From positions 1 through 20,834 of the forward strand of contig URCA01000048.1 of NCBI GenBank assembly GCA_900546265.1: a DNA stretch of 20,834 bases. The letters are read 5' to 3'. The translations under genes were made by a program, and so were the position numbers. Below are positions 1-7,010 of this stretch, piece after piece. This DNA comes from an uncultured Oscillospiraceae bacterium (GTDB lineage: Bacteria; Bacillota; Clostridia; Oscillospirales; Acutalibacteraceae). The notes beneath the pieces are model-generated. The model worked only from the letters and a program-made list of their open reading frames with translations, ran no database searches and was not told the origin of the DNA. Each line of letters begins with the position of its first letter. The first letter of the stretch is position 1.

Positions 1-54
1 CGCCGCGATCCGGCATCCCCGTCCAGCAGCGTGTCGACTTTGTCGACACGCTGA
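1..54 (-). repeat. Dispersed 54-bp palindrome-bearing repeat, left copy
   Basis: This 54-bp block is the inverted counterpart of 20781-20834; 48 of 54 positions match when one copy is reverse-complemented. It contains a perfect 12-bp-arm hairpin (27-38 with 42-53, loop TTT) followed, in the orientation of the adjacent gene, by a conserved 26-bp unpaired tail (1-26). It directly abuts a GC-rich stem-loop (55-80) downstream of pdaA. The match at two unrelated loci in the same position relative to gene ends indicates a dispersed repeat family. Its function is unknown. Confidence 0.8.
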
Positions 55-80
55 GGCGCCGCGGATACGTCCGCAGCGCC
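55..80 (-). terminator. Terminator-like stem-loop after pdaA, no U-tract
   Basis: The arms are 55-65 and 70-80 (11 bp, with one G-U pair on the minus transcript) and the loop is 66-69. On the minus strand an A5 run (81-85) precedes the stem, but the expected T-run after the stem is missing and the 54-bp repeat starts immediately. It is probably the pdaA terminator stem with its tract displaced. Read on plus, the same stem is followed by T5 (81-85). Confidence 0.5.
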
Positions 81-90
81 TTTTTGTTCC

Positions 91-894
91 CTATGACAAA
101 TCCGCCAGGGTGCCGAAGGTATATCCCATGGCCTCCCATTTTCCCAGCAGCTCGTCGAGAATTTCCGAGTTGGTTTTGGACGTGCTGTGCAGCAGCACAA
201 TGGCGCCCGGATGAATCCGGGTCAGCAGCTTGTTGAAGGCTTCGGTGGCCGTCGGCTGCTTATCCACATACCAGTCCACGTAAGCCAGGCTCCAGAAAAA
301 GGTCTTATAGCCCAGCTCCTGCGCCATTTTCAGGTTGCTCTCGCTGTATTTGCCCTGGGGCGGCCGGTAGAATTTGGTCATGTCCTGGCCCGTGGTCTCC
401 TTATACAGGTTTTCCAGCGACCGCATCTCCTGCCCGAAGGAGGCGGCGTCGGATATCTTGGACATGTCCGGGTGATGGAAGGTGTGGTTGCCCACCGTGT
501 GCCCCTCGGCCGCCATCCGCTTGACCAAATCGGGGCTGGTCTGGATGTAATTGCCCACCACGAAGAAGGTGGCCTTGACGTTGTGCTTTTTCAGCGCGTC
601 CAGGATGGCCGGGGTGTAACCATTCTCATACCCAGCGTCGAAGGTTAGATAGATGGTCTTTTTGGAGGTGTCCCCCAGGTAATACGCCCCGTATTGCTTG
701 AGATAGTCGGCGGAGGCGTTGCCCACCGGCGGCTCTCCCTCCTTCTGAAAGCTCAGCCCCCAGTTGGTGTTCGCCGCCTTGGACGCGGACACGTGCTCGC
801 CGGGCAGCTGGGCCAGCCCCAGCGGTACCAGCACCAGTGCCAGGGCGCTGCAAAGCGCCGCCGCGATGTGCTTACGGCGAAGGATGACATACAT
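91..894 (-). CDS. pdaA: PdaA-type peptidoglycan N-acetylmuramic acid deacetylase
   Basis: This is a polysaccharide deacetylase (NodB fold, CE4) of the PdaA group. That group removes the acetyl group from N-acetylmuramic acid as a step towards muramic-delta-lactam in spore cortex, and it acts outside the membrane. A basic N-terminus and hydrophobic segment (about residues 10-30) look like an uncleaved or cleaved signal. Motif 1 is TFDAG (84-88), followed by the PdaA hallmark YENGYT (89-94). H137 and H141 are the metal ligands. RPPQG (177-181), DW (207-208) and LLHS (234-237) are the remaining CE4 motifs. I chose the ATG at 894 (267 aa) because AAGG lies just upstream; in-frame ATGs at 915 and 996 give longer forms without a convincing ribosome binding site. 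The gene is divergent from the ferritin-like gene and implies a spore former. Confidence 0.9.
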   Translation of the reverse strand: MYVILRRKHIAAALCSALALVLVPLGLAQLPGEHVSASKAANTNWGLSFQKEGEPPVGNASADYLKQYGAYYLGDTSKKTIYLTFDAGYENGYTPAILDALKKHNVKATFFVVGNYIQTSPDLVKRMAAEGHTVGNHTFHHPDMSKISDAASFGQEMRSLENLYKETTGQDMTKFYRPPQGKYSESNLKMAQELGYKTFFWSLAYVDWYVDKQPTATEAFNKLLTRIHPGAIVLLHSTSKTNSEILDELLGKWEAMGYTFGTLADLS

Positions 895-1076
895 ACGCCT
901 TACCTGCCTTTCCATGCCGGACGGCCTGCGCCCGGTTGTCGCTCTGCTACTACTATATTGGCGGTTTTTCCCGGATATGCGCGCCGCCCCCGCCAAAACT
1001 CGTCCTTTTTTGCATGGGTCTAGGCCTTATCGCGTTGGCATATATATGTCCCAAATGATTAAGGGGGAAACCGTCC

Positions 1077-1604
1077 ATGCAGAACAAGCAGCCCTCGTCC
1101 GAGGCTTTTCCTGTCGCTGATTCCGCGCCCTATCCGCCGCTGAAAGTCACGGGGCCCAATATCCAGGCGGCGTGCCGCCTCTCCCAGGCGTTGGCCGGCG
1201 CCAAAAGCGAGATGACCGCTATCATGAGCTATGAATACCAGCATTGGATCCTGGCCTCCTGCCGCCCGGAATTGGCTGTAACCGTCTTCCGCATCGCCAA
1301 GGTAGAAATGCACCATCTGGATATGCTGGGACAGCTCATCGTGCTGCTCGGCGCTGATCCCCGCTTTGGCTGCGATCAGCGGGGATCCTGCGCCTGGTGG
1401 AGCGGCAGTATGGTCTGTTACTCCCACGACGTGCGTCAGATCCTGTTGAATAATATTACCGACGAGAAAAAAGCGGCCGAGTTCTACCGGACGGCGGCCT
1501 GTGACATCCCGGATCCCTGCGTCGCCGCCGTGCTCAACCGGATCGCCCAGGATGAAGTTCTCCACGCCGAAATTTTTACCCGGTTCCTCAAGGACTGCCA
1601 ATAA
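1077..1604 (+). CDS. Ferritin-like diiron/dimanganese-type four-helix protein
   Basis: The product is 175 aa and looks like a ferritin-like superfamily member. Helix 1 carries E45/E53, helix 2 an ExxH (E77-H80, in VEMHHLDML), helix 3 E135, and helix 4 a second ExxH (E160-H163, in DEVLHAEIF). This spacing fits a carboxylate-bridged dimetal site as in rubrerythrin or CotJC/manganese catalase relatives. There is no C-terminal rubredoxin domain. The first 25 or so residues are Pro-rich and probably disordered, and there is no signal peptide. The start is supported by AGGGGG about 9 nt upstream. It may act in peroxide or oxygen defence, or as a spore coat-associated protein given its place next to pdaA; that choice is inference. 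The reaction cannot be assigned from sequence alone. Confidence 0.8.
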   Translation: MQNKQPSSEAFPVADSAPYPPLKVTGPNIQAACRLSQALAGAKSEMTAIMSYEYQHWILASCRPELAVTVFRIAKVEMHHLDMLGQLIVLLGADPRFGCDQRGSCAWWSGSMVCYSHDVRQILLNNITDEKKAAEFYRTAACDIPDPCVAAVLNRIAQDEVLHAEIFTRFLKDCQ

Positions 1605-1608
1605 AAAA

Positions 1609-1648
1609 GGCCCAGACTGCATGGGGGGTGCAGCCTGGGCCTTGCTTT
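1609..1648. terminator. Bidirectional intrinsic terminator
   Basis: The arms are 1609-1621 and 1629-1641, a 13-bp stem with one mismatch and a 7-nt loop. T-rich sequence follows on plus (TTGCTTTAT), and a T6 run follows on minus (complement of 1603-1608). It sits between the convergent ferritin-like gene and the 74-aa gene and serves both. Confidence 0.85.
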
Positions 1649-1670
1649 ATATGTTCGGAAGCGCGTGCGA

Positions 1671-1895
1671 TCAGCTCGCTAAATCTTCCCGCGAGATTTC
1701 ATCCACGCAGCCGTAATCGACAATGTACGCGTCGGAGGTTTTCCGGACGCCCAGTAGTTCTACAAATGCCGGACAGATCTGGCCGCAATCCACGGCATCC
1801 CCCACGAGATCCATTTCGACGAAGTCCACATTGTCGTGTTTCATCTGTGTGAGAATCTCCATAAGCGTGGATAAGCGGACAGTGATCTTTTTCAT
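1671..1895 (-). CDS. Small conserved-looking protein of unknown function (74 aa)
   Basis: I do not recognise this family. The reading frame is supported by an excellent ribosome binding site (AAGGAGGA about 8 nt before the ATG at 1893-1895) and by a strong terminator just after the stop. The protein is acidic and soluble-looking, with no membrane segment. It has an amphipathic start (residues 5-20), a central CGQIC motif (C37, C41) and a third cysteine at C63; the pattern suggests a small alpha/beta fold. A TATACT hexamer (complement of 1928-1933) could be its -10 element, but no good -35 is visible. It is convergent with the ferritin-like gene. Confidence 0.7.
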   Translation of the reverse strand: MKKITVRLSTLMEILTQMKHDNVDFVEMDLVGDAVDCGQICPAFVELLGVRKTSDAYIVDYGCVDEISREDLAS

Positions 1896-2406
1896 TTTGA
1901 CATCCTCCTTTTGTTGGTATGTCTGTAGTATACACCCTGCGAATCAAAAAAACGGATCCAATATAGGAGATTTTGTCGATCCGCCGAACTTTATCCATTT
2001 CCCCCAAGACGGAGGACTTTAGCGAAAAAAATCTGGTGCAGGCGTTTTTCCGGACAAAAGCCAAAATTGCAGAATATCCAGTCGATCCCCACGGCCGCCC
2101 TTTTTCTTTGGATATCCCGCCAAACCCGAGCCCTTCGACGAAATGCGACAAGAAGGTGCTCCAAAATGAATAATTTAGCAACACCCTTGAAAAACCACGA
2201 TCATAGCGTTCACGTTATGCCGGTGGGTACATGAAGCGTGGCCCGCATTTTGCGTCTGTACAGACGCAAAACCGCGCTTTTTCTCATCCCTTTCCTATAG
2301 GAATGCCGTGTGCAGCAGATCCTTATAAAAAGAGGACGCCCATGACTAAACGCCGCCAAAAGGCGCACGCTAACAGCAAAGAATCAGACGGCGGGGAGGC
2401 GTGCCG
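1896..2406. other. Gene-poor intergenic region with palindromes
   Basis: About 510 bp lie between the 74-aa gene (minus) and the exporter gene (plus). Open frames here lack ribosome binding sites and recognisable products. The visible structure is a perfect 24-bp palindrome (2248-2271), a perfect 12-bp palindrome (2292-2303) and a 31-codon frame with a GAGGA site (2342-2437) that overlaps the exporter start. No confident promoter was found. Confidence 0.6.
2248..2271. promoter_or_regulatory. Perfect 24-bp palindrome, operator-like
   Basis: The half-site TTTTGCGTCTGT is repeated as its exact reverse complement with no spacer. T4 is on the outer left and A4 on the outer right, so either strand reads stem then A-run. 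That is the opposite of an intrinsic terminator and favours a protein-binding site. It lies about 135 bp before the ArAE_1 exporter start, so a regulator of that exporter is the natural guess. Confidence 0.45.
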
Positions 2407-3417
2407 GTGCGGCGGCTGGGACGGGCGGAACTTATAAAAACGGGAAAAATCGCGGTGGGCTGCTGTCTGGCCTATACGGCGGCCTCTCTGCTGGGGCTAC
2501 GGTACGCTACGTCGGCCGTGACCATTACCCTGCTGAGCATTCAGAACACCCGGCGGGACACCTTCCGCCTGGCGGGAAGGCGCAGCTGCGCCTTCCTTAC
2601 CGCCCTGGCCGTATCCTTCGCAGTATTTTCAACAGCCGGCTATACCGTCCTCTCCCTGGGGGTGTTCCTGCTGGTGTTCGCGCTGCTGTGCCACCTTTTC
2701 GGCCTGATGGACGGCTTGTCCATGAGCACCGTCCTGGTGCTGCATTTCTGGAGCGCCGGCGCCATGACCCTGTCCGCCGTCCTTAACGAGCTGATCCTGA
2801 TGGCTATCGGCATCGTCATGGGTATTGTCATGAATCTGTATATGCCGCGGGAGCTGGACGCCATCCGGGCGGACCAGCGGCGCATCGACGAGACTGTCCG
2901 GGAAATCCTGCTCGAGCTGTCCGAGCGGGTGGTGGCCAGCACTGCGGGCATCGACGCGGGCCGGCGCCTGGAAGAGCTGGACAAGCAGCTCGAAACCGCT
3001 CACCGCCGGGCCAGCGCCTACCAGAACAACAGCTTCTCCTCCGACACCCGCTATTTCGTGCAGTACGTCGAGCTGCGCCGCCGCCAGTGGCGGATCCTCT
3101 CGGCCATTTACCGGGATTTACCCCGCCTGTCCTGTGTACCCTATCAAGCCAACGTGGTGGCCAACTTCATGAAGCTGACGGCCTACTCCCTGCATGAATG
3201 CAACAACGCCACCGTCCTGCTGGAGGAGCTAAAGGAGGTGCGTACCCACTTTCAGCATAGCCGCCTGCCCGCCACCCGGGAGGAATTCGAAACCCGCGCT
3301 GTCCTCGTGGAAATCGTCCACCAGATCCAGCATTTGTTAGAGGAAAAGAAATTTTTCGCCGAAAGCTTGACTCCTTCTCAAATTCGCCGGTTTTGGGTAG
3401 AATTATTATCGACTTAA
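2407..3417 (+). CDS. ArAE_1 family (aromatic acid exporter-like) membrane protein
   Basis: This is a 336-aa protein of the aromatic acid exporter/FUSC type found in Firmicutes. The N-terminal half (about residues 13-145) is hydrophobic, with several closely packed membrane segments and short charged loops such as NTRRDTFRLAGRRS (48-60). The C-terminal half (about 150-336) is hydrophilic, helical and charged, matching the cytoplasmic ArAE_1 C-terminal domain; the total length fits this family. I chose GTG at 2407, which has GGGGAGG 7 nt upstream; a GTG at 2401 is in frame but too close to that site. A role in efflux of aromatic carboxylates is inferred from the family, not from residues. The last codons, just before the polysaccharide cassette, become AT-rich. 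No terminator follows. Confidence 0.8.
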   Translation: MRRLGRAELIKTGKIAVGCCLAYTAASLLGLRYATSAVTITLLSIQNTRRDTFRLAGRRSCAFLTALAVSFAVFSTAGYTVLSLGVFLLVFALLCHLFGLMDGLSMSTVLVLHFWSAGAMTLSAVLNELILMAIGIVMGIVMNLYMPRELDAIRADQRRIDETVREILLELSERVVASTAGIDAGRRLEELDKQLETAHRRASAYQNNSFSSDTRYFVQYVELRRRQWRILSAIYRDLPRLSCVPYQANVVANFMKLTAYSLHECNNATVLLEELKEVRTHFQHSRLPATREEFETRAVLVEIVHQIQHLLEEKKFFAESLTPSQIRRFWVELLST

Positions 3418-3428
3418 CCCCCGAACTA

Positions 3429-3457
3429 TTGACAAAATGTCGATATCCGTGTATGCT
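3429..3457 (+). promoter_or_regulatory. Sigma-A promoter of the polysaccharide operon
   Basis: A consensus -35 TTGACA (3429-3434), a 17-bp spacer and -10 TATGCT (3452-3457) lie 12 bp after the exporter stop. Transcription would start near 3464 and give a leader of about 168 nt before capE. The -35 is perfect and the -10 matches four of six positions. Confidence 0.6.
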
Positions 3458-3463
3458 CAAATT

Positions 3464-3631
3464 TGATTGTTATGTTTCCGATAAAAGTATTCCTATTAAA
3501 TTAGGAAAGCAAAAGAGGGCTTTGCGCGAGAAAAAGACAGGAAATATTGTGGCAGTCATGCTGCCAAGTCTTCCTGCAAGGCTTAAAAAATGTTTTAAAA
3601 CTTTAGGAAGTACTGAATGGAGGACAAACTC
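3464..3631 (+). promoter_or_regulatory. Structured 5' leader of the polysaccharide operon
   Basis: This is the untranslated stretch between the inferred transcription start and capE. It holds a small hairpin GGCAG/CTGCC (3551-3565) and a longer imperfect stem with outer arms 3570-3575 and 3605-3610 and inner arms 3583-3588 and 3593-3598, ending just before the ribosome binding site. No JUMPstart/ops element was seen. Leader-dependent control of a long polysaccharide operon is plausible but unproven. Confidence 0.35.
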
Positions 3632-4657
3632 ATGTCGATTTTTACAGGGAAAACGCTCTTGATTACAGGGGGAACTGGTTCGTTCGGCAACGCCGTGTTA
3701 AAGCGCTTTTTAAATACAGACATCGGTGAAATTCGTATTTTCTCCCGCGATGAAAAGAAGCAGGACGATATGCGGAAAAAATATAACAACGATAAGCTGA
3801 AGTTTTATATCGGAGATGTGCGCAATAAGGAAAGCGTCGCTGGCGTGATGTACGGGGTGGATTACATATTTCATGCGGCAGCCTTAAAGCAGGTGCCTTC
3901 TTGTGAGTTTTTCCCCATGGAGGCTGTGCGTACCAATGTCGAGGGTACGAATAACGTCTTAACCGCCGCCGTGCAGTTTGGCGTGAAAAGAATCGTTTGC
4001 TTGTCCACTGACAAGGCTGCGTACCCCATTAATGCCATGGGTATCAGCAAAGCGATGATGGAGAAAGTGATTCGTGCCAAGGCCAGGGAGGTCAAAGGTA
4101 CCGGCACAGTGATTTCCTGCACACGATATGGTAACGTCATGTGTTCTCGCGGCAGCGTGATTCCTTTATTTATTGACCAAATCCGCGCCGGCAAACCAAT
4201 AACAATAACGGATCCCAGCATGACAAGGTTTTTGATGAACCTGGACGAAGCGGTCGACCTGGTGCTGTTCGCGTTTGAGCATGCAAAACCCGGCGATTTG
4301 TTTATTCAAAAGGCGGATGCGTCCACCATTGAAGATTTAGCAAAAGGCGTACAGAAATTATTCGGCGACACTGGGATCCACATTATCGGCACACGCCACG
4401 GTGAGAAGTTATATGAAACCCTTATGACCAGAGAGGAACGGCTGAATTCCGAGGACTTTGGGAAATACTTCCGCATTTCGGCGGATGAACGGGATTTAAA
4501 CTACGACAAATATTTCGTGGACGGCGAAGTAAAGACCCAAAGCGAAGAAGCCTATACGAGTCACAATACCAAACGGCTGGATGTGGACGGGGTGGTAGAA
4601 AAAATTATGACCACGGAGTATGTCCAAAACGCTTTGAAAGGATTGTTTGAGGACTAA
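3632..4657 (+). CDS. capE: UDP-GlcNAc 4,6-dehydratase/5-epimerase, CapE/FnlA type
   Basis: This is the first enzyme of UDP-N-acetyl-L-fucosamine synthesis. It inverts C5 while dehydrating UDP-GlcNAc to the 4-keto-6-deoxy-L-arabino sugar. It is an extended SDR protein of 341 aa with nucleotide-binding TGGTGSFG (12-19). The active-site stretch is STDKAAYPINAMGISK (125-140): S125, D127-K128, then Met136 where most SDRs have Tyr, and K140. This Ser-Met-Lys arrangement is known for the inverting dehydratase subfamily. The ATG at 3632 is chosen because GGAGG lies 8 nt upstream; the in-frame ATG at 3617 precedes that site. It is the first gene of the operon, and its TAA overlaps the capF ATG by one base. 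Confidence 0.92.
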   Translation: MSIFTGKTLLITGGTGSFGNAVLKRFLNTDIGEIRIFSRDEKKQDDMRKKYNNDKLKFYIGDVRNKESVAGVMYGVDYIFHAAALKQVPSCEFFPMEAVRTNVEGTNNVLTAAVQFGVKRIVCLSTDKAAYPINAMGISKAMMEKVIRAKAREVKGTGTVISCTRYGNVMCSRGSVIPLFIDQIRAGKPITITDPSMTRFLMNLDEAVDLVLFAFEHAKPGDLFIQKADASTIEDLAKGVQKLFGDTGIHIIGTRHGEKLYETLMTREERLNSEDFGKYFRISADERDLNYDKYFVDGEVKTQSEEAYTSHNTKRLDVDGVVEKIMTTEYVQNALKGLFED

Positions 4658-5865
4658 TGGGTTTTCATATTTTGGTGACGGGTTCCAAGGGGTTTGTCGG
4701 CCGTAATTTTGTGGAAGCCCTGAAAGCCATAAAAAACGGCAGGGACAGCAGACATACTTGGGACAGCATGGGTGACCCAAGCAAACTGGAGATTTTTGAA
4801 TACGATGTGGACGGCACGGAAGACCAGCTGCATACGTATTGCGAAAAAGCGGATTTTGTATTTAATTTTGCCGGCGTTAATCGTCCCGACAACCCGGATG
4901 AGTTTATGCAGGGAAATTTTGGCTTTGGCTCTAAATTGTTGGATACTTTGAAGAATTATCATAACACGTGTCCGGTCATGCTGTCCTCCTCGATTCAGGC
5001 GTCGCTGGAGGGAAGATACGCCGGCAGCGAATATGGTAAAAGCAAATTGGCCGGAGAGAATTTATTTAAGGCGTATGGTGAGGAGACCGGAACCAGAACG
5101 CTGATTTATCGTTTCCCCAATCTTTTCGGGAAATGGTGCAGACCCAATTATAATTCGGCCGTGGCCACCTTCTGCAACAACATTGCCAACGGCTTGCCGA
5201 TACAGGTGAACGATCGAAACGTTCGGCTGGATTTGGTCTATATCGATGATCTGATGGAGGAAATGTTCCGCGCCCTGGACGGCAAAGAACACCGCGATGA
5301 AAACGGCTATGGCTATGTCCCCGAGGTTCATCAGGCTGCGCTGGGGGAGATTGTCGATTTGTTATACGAGTTCAGAGACAGCCGGAAAACCTTGAGCGTT
5401 CCGGATATGACGGAAGGGAGCTTCAGCAAAAAGCTGTATTCCACCTACCTGTCTTATCTGGCCCCGGATAATTTCAGCTATCCGCTGAAAATGAATGTGG
5501 ATAACCGAGGCAGCTTCACGGAAATCATACGCACAGCCGACAGAGGGCAGTTCAGCGTGAACATCAGCAAACCGGGGATTACCAAAGGCCAGCACTGGCA
5601 TCATACGAAAACCGAGAAATTCGTCGCCGTATCGGGCCGAGGGCTGATTCAACTTCGAAAAGTCGGTACGGATCCGGCAACCGGCTCCGCCTATCCGGTG
5701 GTGGATTATTATGTCAGCGGCGATGAAATCACGGTGGTGGATATGATACCGGGATATACGCATAGAATTGTGAATCTCAGCGAAACGGAAAATCTGGTGA
5801 CGCTGCTGTGGTGCAACGAATGCTTTGATCCCGAAAGACCGGATACCTTTTTTGAGGAAGTGTAA
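4657..5865 (+). CDS. capF: CapF/FnlB UDP-keto-sugar reductase with cupin domain
   Basis: This is the second enzyme of the UDP-L-FucNAc pathway, reducing the 4-keto intermediate made by CapE to the UDP-L-talosamine derivative. It has two domains, as in known CapF (402 aa, normal length). The N-terminal SDR domain has VTGSKGFVG (7-15) for NAD(P)H and serines near 110-112 with Y126-x3-K130 (YGKSK). The C-terminal cupin domain (about 275-395) has GQHWHH (311-316), E320 and H369 as likely metal ligands. In characterised CapF the cupin part acts on C3 epimerisation before reduction. It starts inside the capE stop (TAATG), which implies translational coupling. Confidence 0.92.
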   Translation: MGFHILVTGSKGFVGRNFVEALKAIKNGRDSRHTWDSMGDPSKLEIFEYDVDGTEDQLHTYCEKADFVFNFAGVNRPDNPDEFMQGNFGFGSKLLDTLKNYHNTCPVMLSSSIQASLEGRYAGSEYGKSKLAGENLFKAYGEETGTRTLIYRFPNLFGKWCRPNYNSAVATFCNNIANGLPIQVNDRNVRLDLVYIDDLMEEMFRALDGKEHRDENGYGYVPEVHQAALGEIVDLLYEFRDSRKTLSVPDMTEGSFSKKLYSTYLSYLAPDNFSYPLKMNVDNRGSFTEIIRTADRGQFSVNISKPGITKGQHWHHTKTEKFVAVSGRGLIQLRKVGTDPATGSAYPVVDYYVSGDEITVVDMIPGYTHRIVNLSETENLVTLLWCNECFDPERPDTFFEEV

Positions 5866-5867
5866 CA

Positions 5868-7010
5868 ATGGCCCGTTTGAAACTGATGACCATCGTCGGC
5901 ACCCGGCCGGAAATTATCCGCCTCGCCGCCGTTATAAAGAAATGCGACACCTACTTTGATCAGATTCTGGTTCATACGGGCCAGAATTATGATTATGAGC
6001 TCAATCAGGTCTTCTTTGACGATCTGGCCCTGCGCGCCCCCGATTTTTATCTGGACGCGGTCGGCGCCGATCTCGGCGAAACCATTGGGAATATCATCGC
6101 CAAATCCTATAAGCTGATGACGGAACAAAAACCGGACGCCCTGCTGATTCTGGGCGATACGAACTCCTGCCTTTCCGCTATCAGCGCCAAAAGGCTGCAT
6201 ATCCCGATTTTCCATATGGAGGCGGGCAATCGCTGCTTCGACGAATGTCTTCCCGAAGAGACGAACCGGAGAATCGTCGATCATATTGCCGATGTGAATC
6301 TTTGTTATTCCGAACATGCCAGACGATACCTGAACAGCGAGGGAACCGCCAAGGAACGCACTTACGTCACCGGCTCTCCCATGGCCGAGGTGCTTCATGA
6401 GAATTTGGAAAGCATTAAAGCGTCGGATATCCTGGACAGATTGGGCTTAGAGAGGGGCAGGTATATTTTGCTATCGGCCCATCGGGAAGAAAATATTGAT
6501 ACGGAAGAAAATTTCTTTCAGCTGATGAACGCCGTCAATGCCATGGCGGAAAAATACGATATGCCGATCCTGTATTCCTGCCATCCGCGCAGCGCAAAAT
6601 TTATTCAGCAGAGACATTTCCAGTTTGACAAACGGGTATTGCAGAATAAACCCCTGGGCTTTCACGATTATAACTACCTACAGATGAACGCCTACGCGGT
6701 GGTGTCCGACAGCGGAACCCTGCCGGAGGAGTCCAGCTTTTTCCTGTCGGTGGGCAGCCCCTTCCCGGCTGTCTGCATCCGTACCTCCACCGAACGCCCG
6801 GAAGCGCTCGACAAGGGGAACTTTATCCTCGCCGGCATTACCACCGATCAGGTTTTGCAGGCGGTGGACACGGCTGTAGAAATGAATAACAACGGCGACG
6901 TCGGCATCCCGGTTCCAAATTATACCGATGAAAACGTGTCCACCAAGGTTGTCAAGCTCATTCAAAGCTATACCGGCGTGGTCAATAAGATGGTGTGGAG
7001 AAAGAAATAG
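5868..7010 (+). CDS. capG: CapG/FnlC UDP-N-acetylhexosamine 2-epimerase
   Basis: This is the last step to UDP-L-FucNAc: C2 epimerisation of UDP-L-PneNAc/TalNAc-type product. It is a non-hydrolysing 2-epimerase with a GT-B-like fold, 380 aa. Motifs in order: GTRPE (11-15), HTGQN (36-40), GDTNS (96-100), HMEAGNRCFD (116-125), PEETNRRIVDHI (129-140), then AHREEN and SDSGTLPEESSFF in the C-terminal half. EAGNRCFD, in place of the EAGLRSG of WecB, points to the CapG/FnlC group. It begins 2 nt after capF with GAGGA upstream. Its codons are richer in G+C than those of the later cluster genes, as in capF. Confidence 0.92.
   Translation: MARLKLMTIVGTRPEIIRLAAVIKKCDTYFDQILVHTGQNYDYELNQVFFDDLALRAPDFYLDAVGADLGETIGNIIAKSYKLMTEQKPDALLILGDTNSCLSAISAKRLHIPIFHMEAGNRCFDECLPEETNRRIVDHIADVNLCYSEHARRYLNSEGTAKERTYVTGSPMAEVLHENLESIKASDILDRLGLERGRYILLSAHREENIDTEENFFQLMNAVNAMAEKYDMPILYSCHPRSAKFIQQRHFQFDKRVLQNKPLGFHDYNYLQMNAYAVVSDSGTLPEESSFFLSVGSPFPAVCIRTSTERPEALDKGNFILAGITTDQVLQAVDTAVEMNNNGDVGIPVPNYTDENVSTKVVKLIQSYTGVVNKMVWRKK

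Noticed and set aside
954..980. GCATA and CAATATA on minus upstream of pdaA, like a forespore (sigma-F/G) promoter
   Set aside because: The 15-bp spacing is shorter than expected and the -10 has a mismatch, so it is not listed as a feature although pdaA is forespore-controlled in Bacillus.
1059..1622. Minus-strand frame of 187 codons
   Set aside because: It lies opposite the ferritin-like gene, which has the family motifs and ribosome binding site; this frame has neither.
1973..2173. 66-codon plus-strand frame in the 1896-2406 gap
   Set aside because: No ribosome binding site, no recognisable composition or motif, and an overlapping minus frame of equal quality.
3430..3443. Small inverted repeat TGACA-aaa-TGTC on the operon -35
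   Set aside because: It is only 4-5 bp per arm and shares bases with the -35 consensus, so chance is likely.
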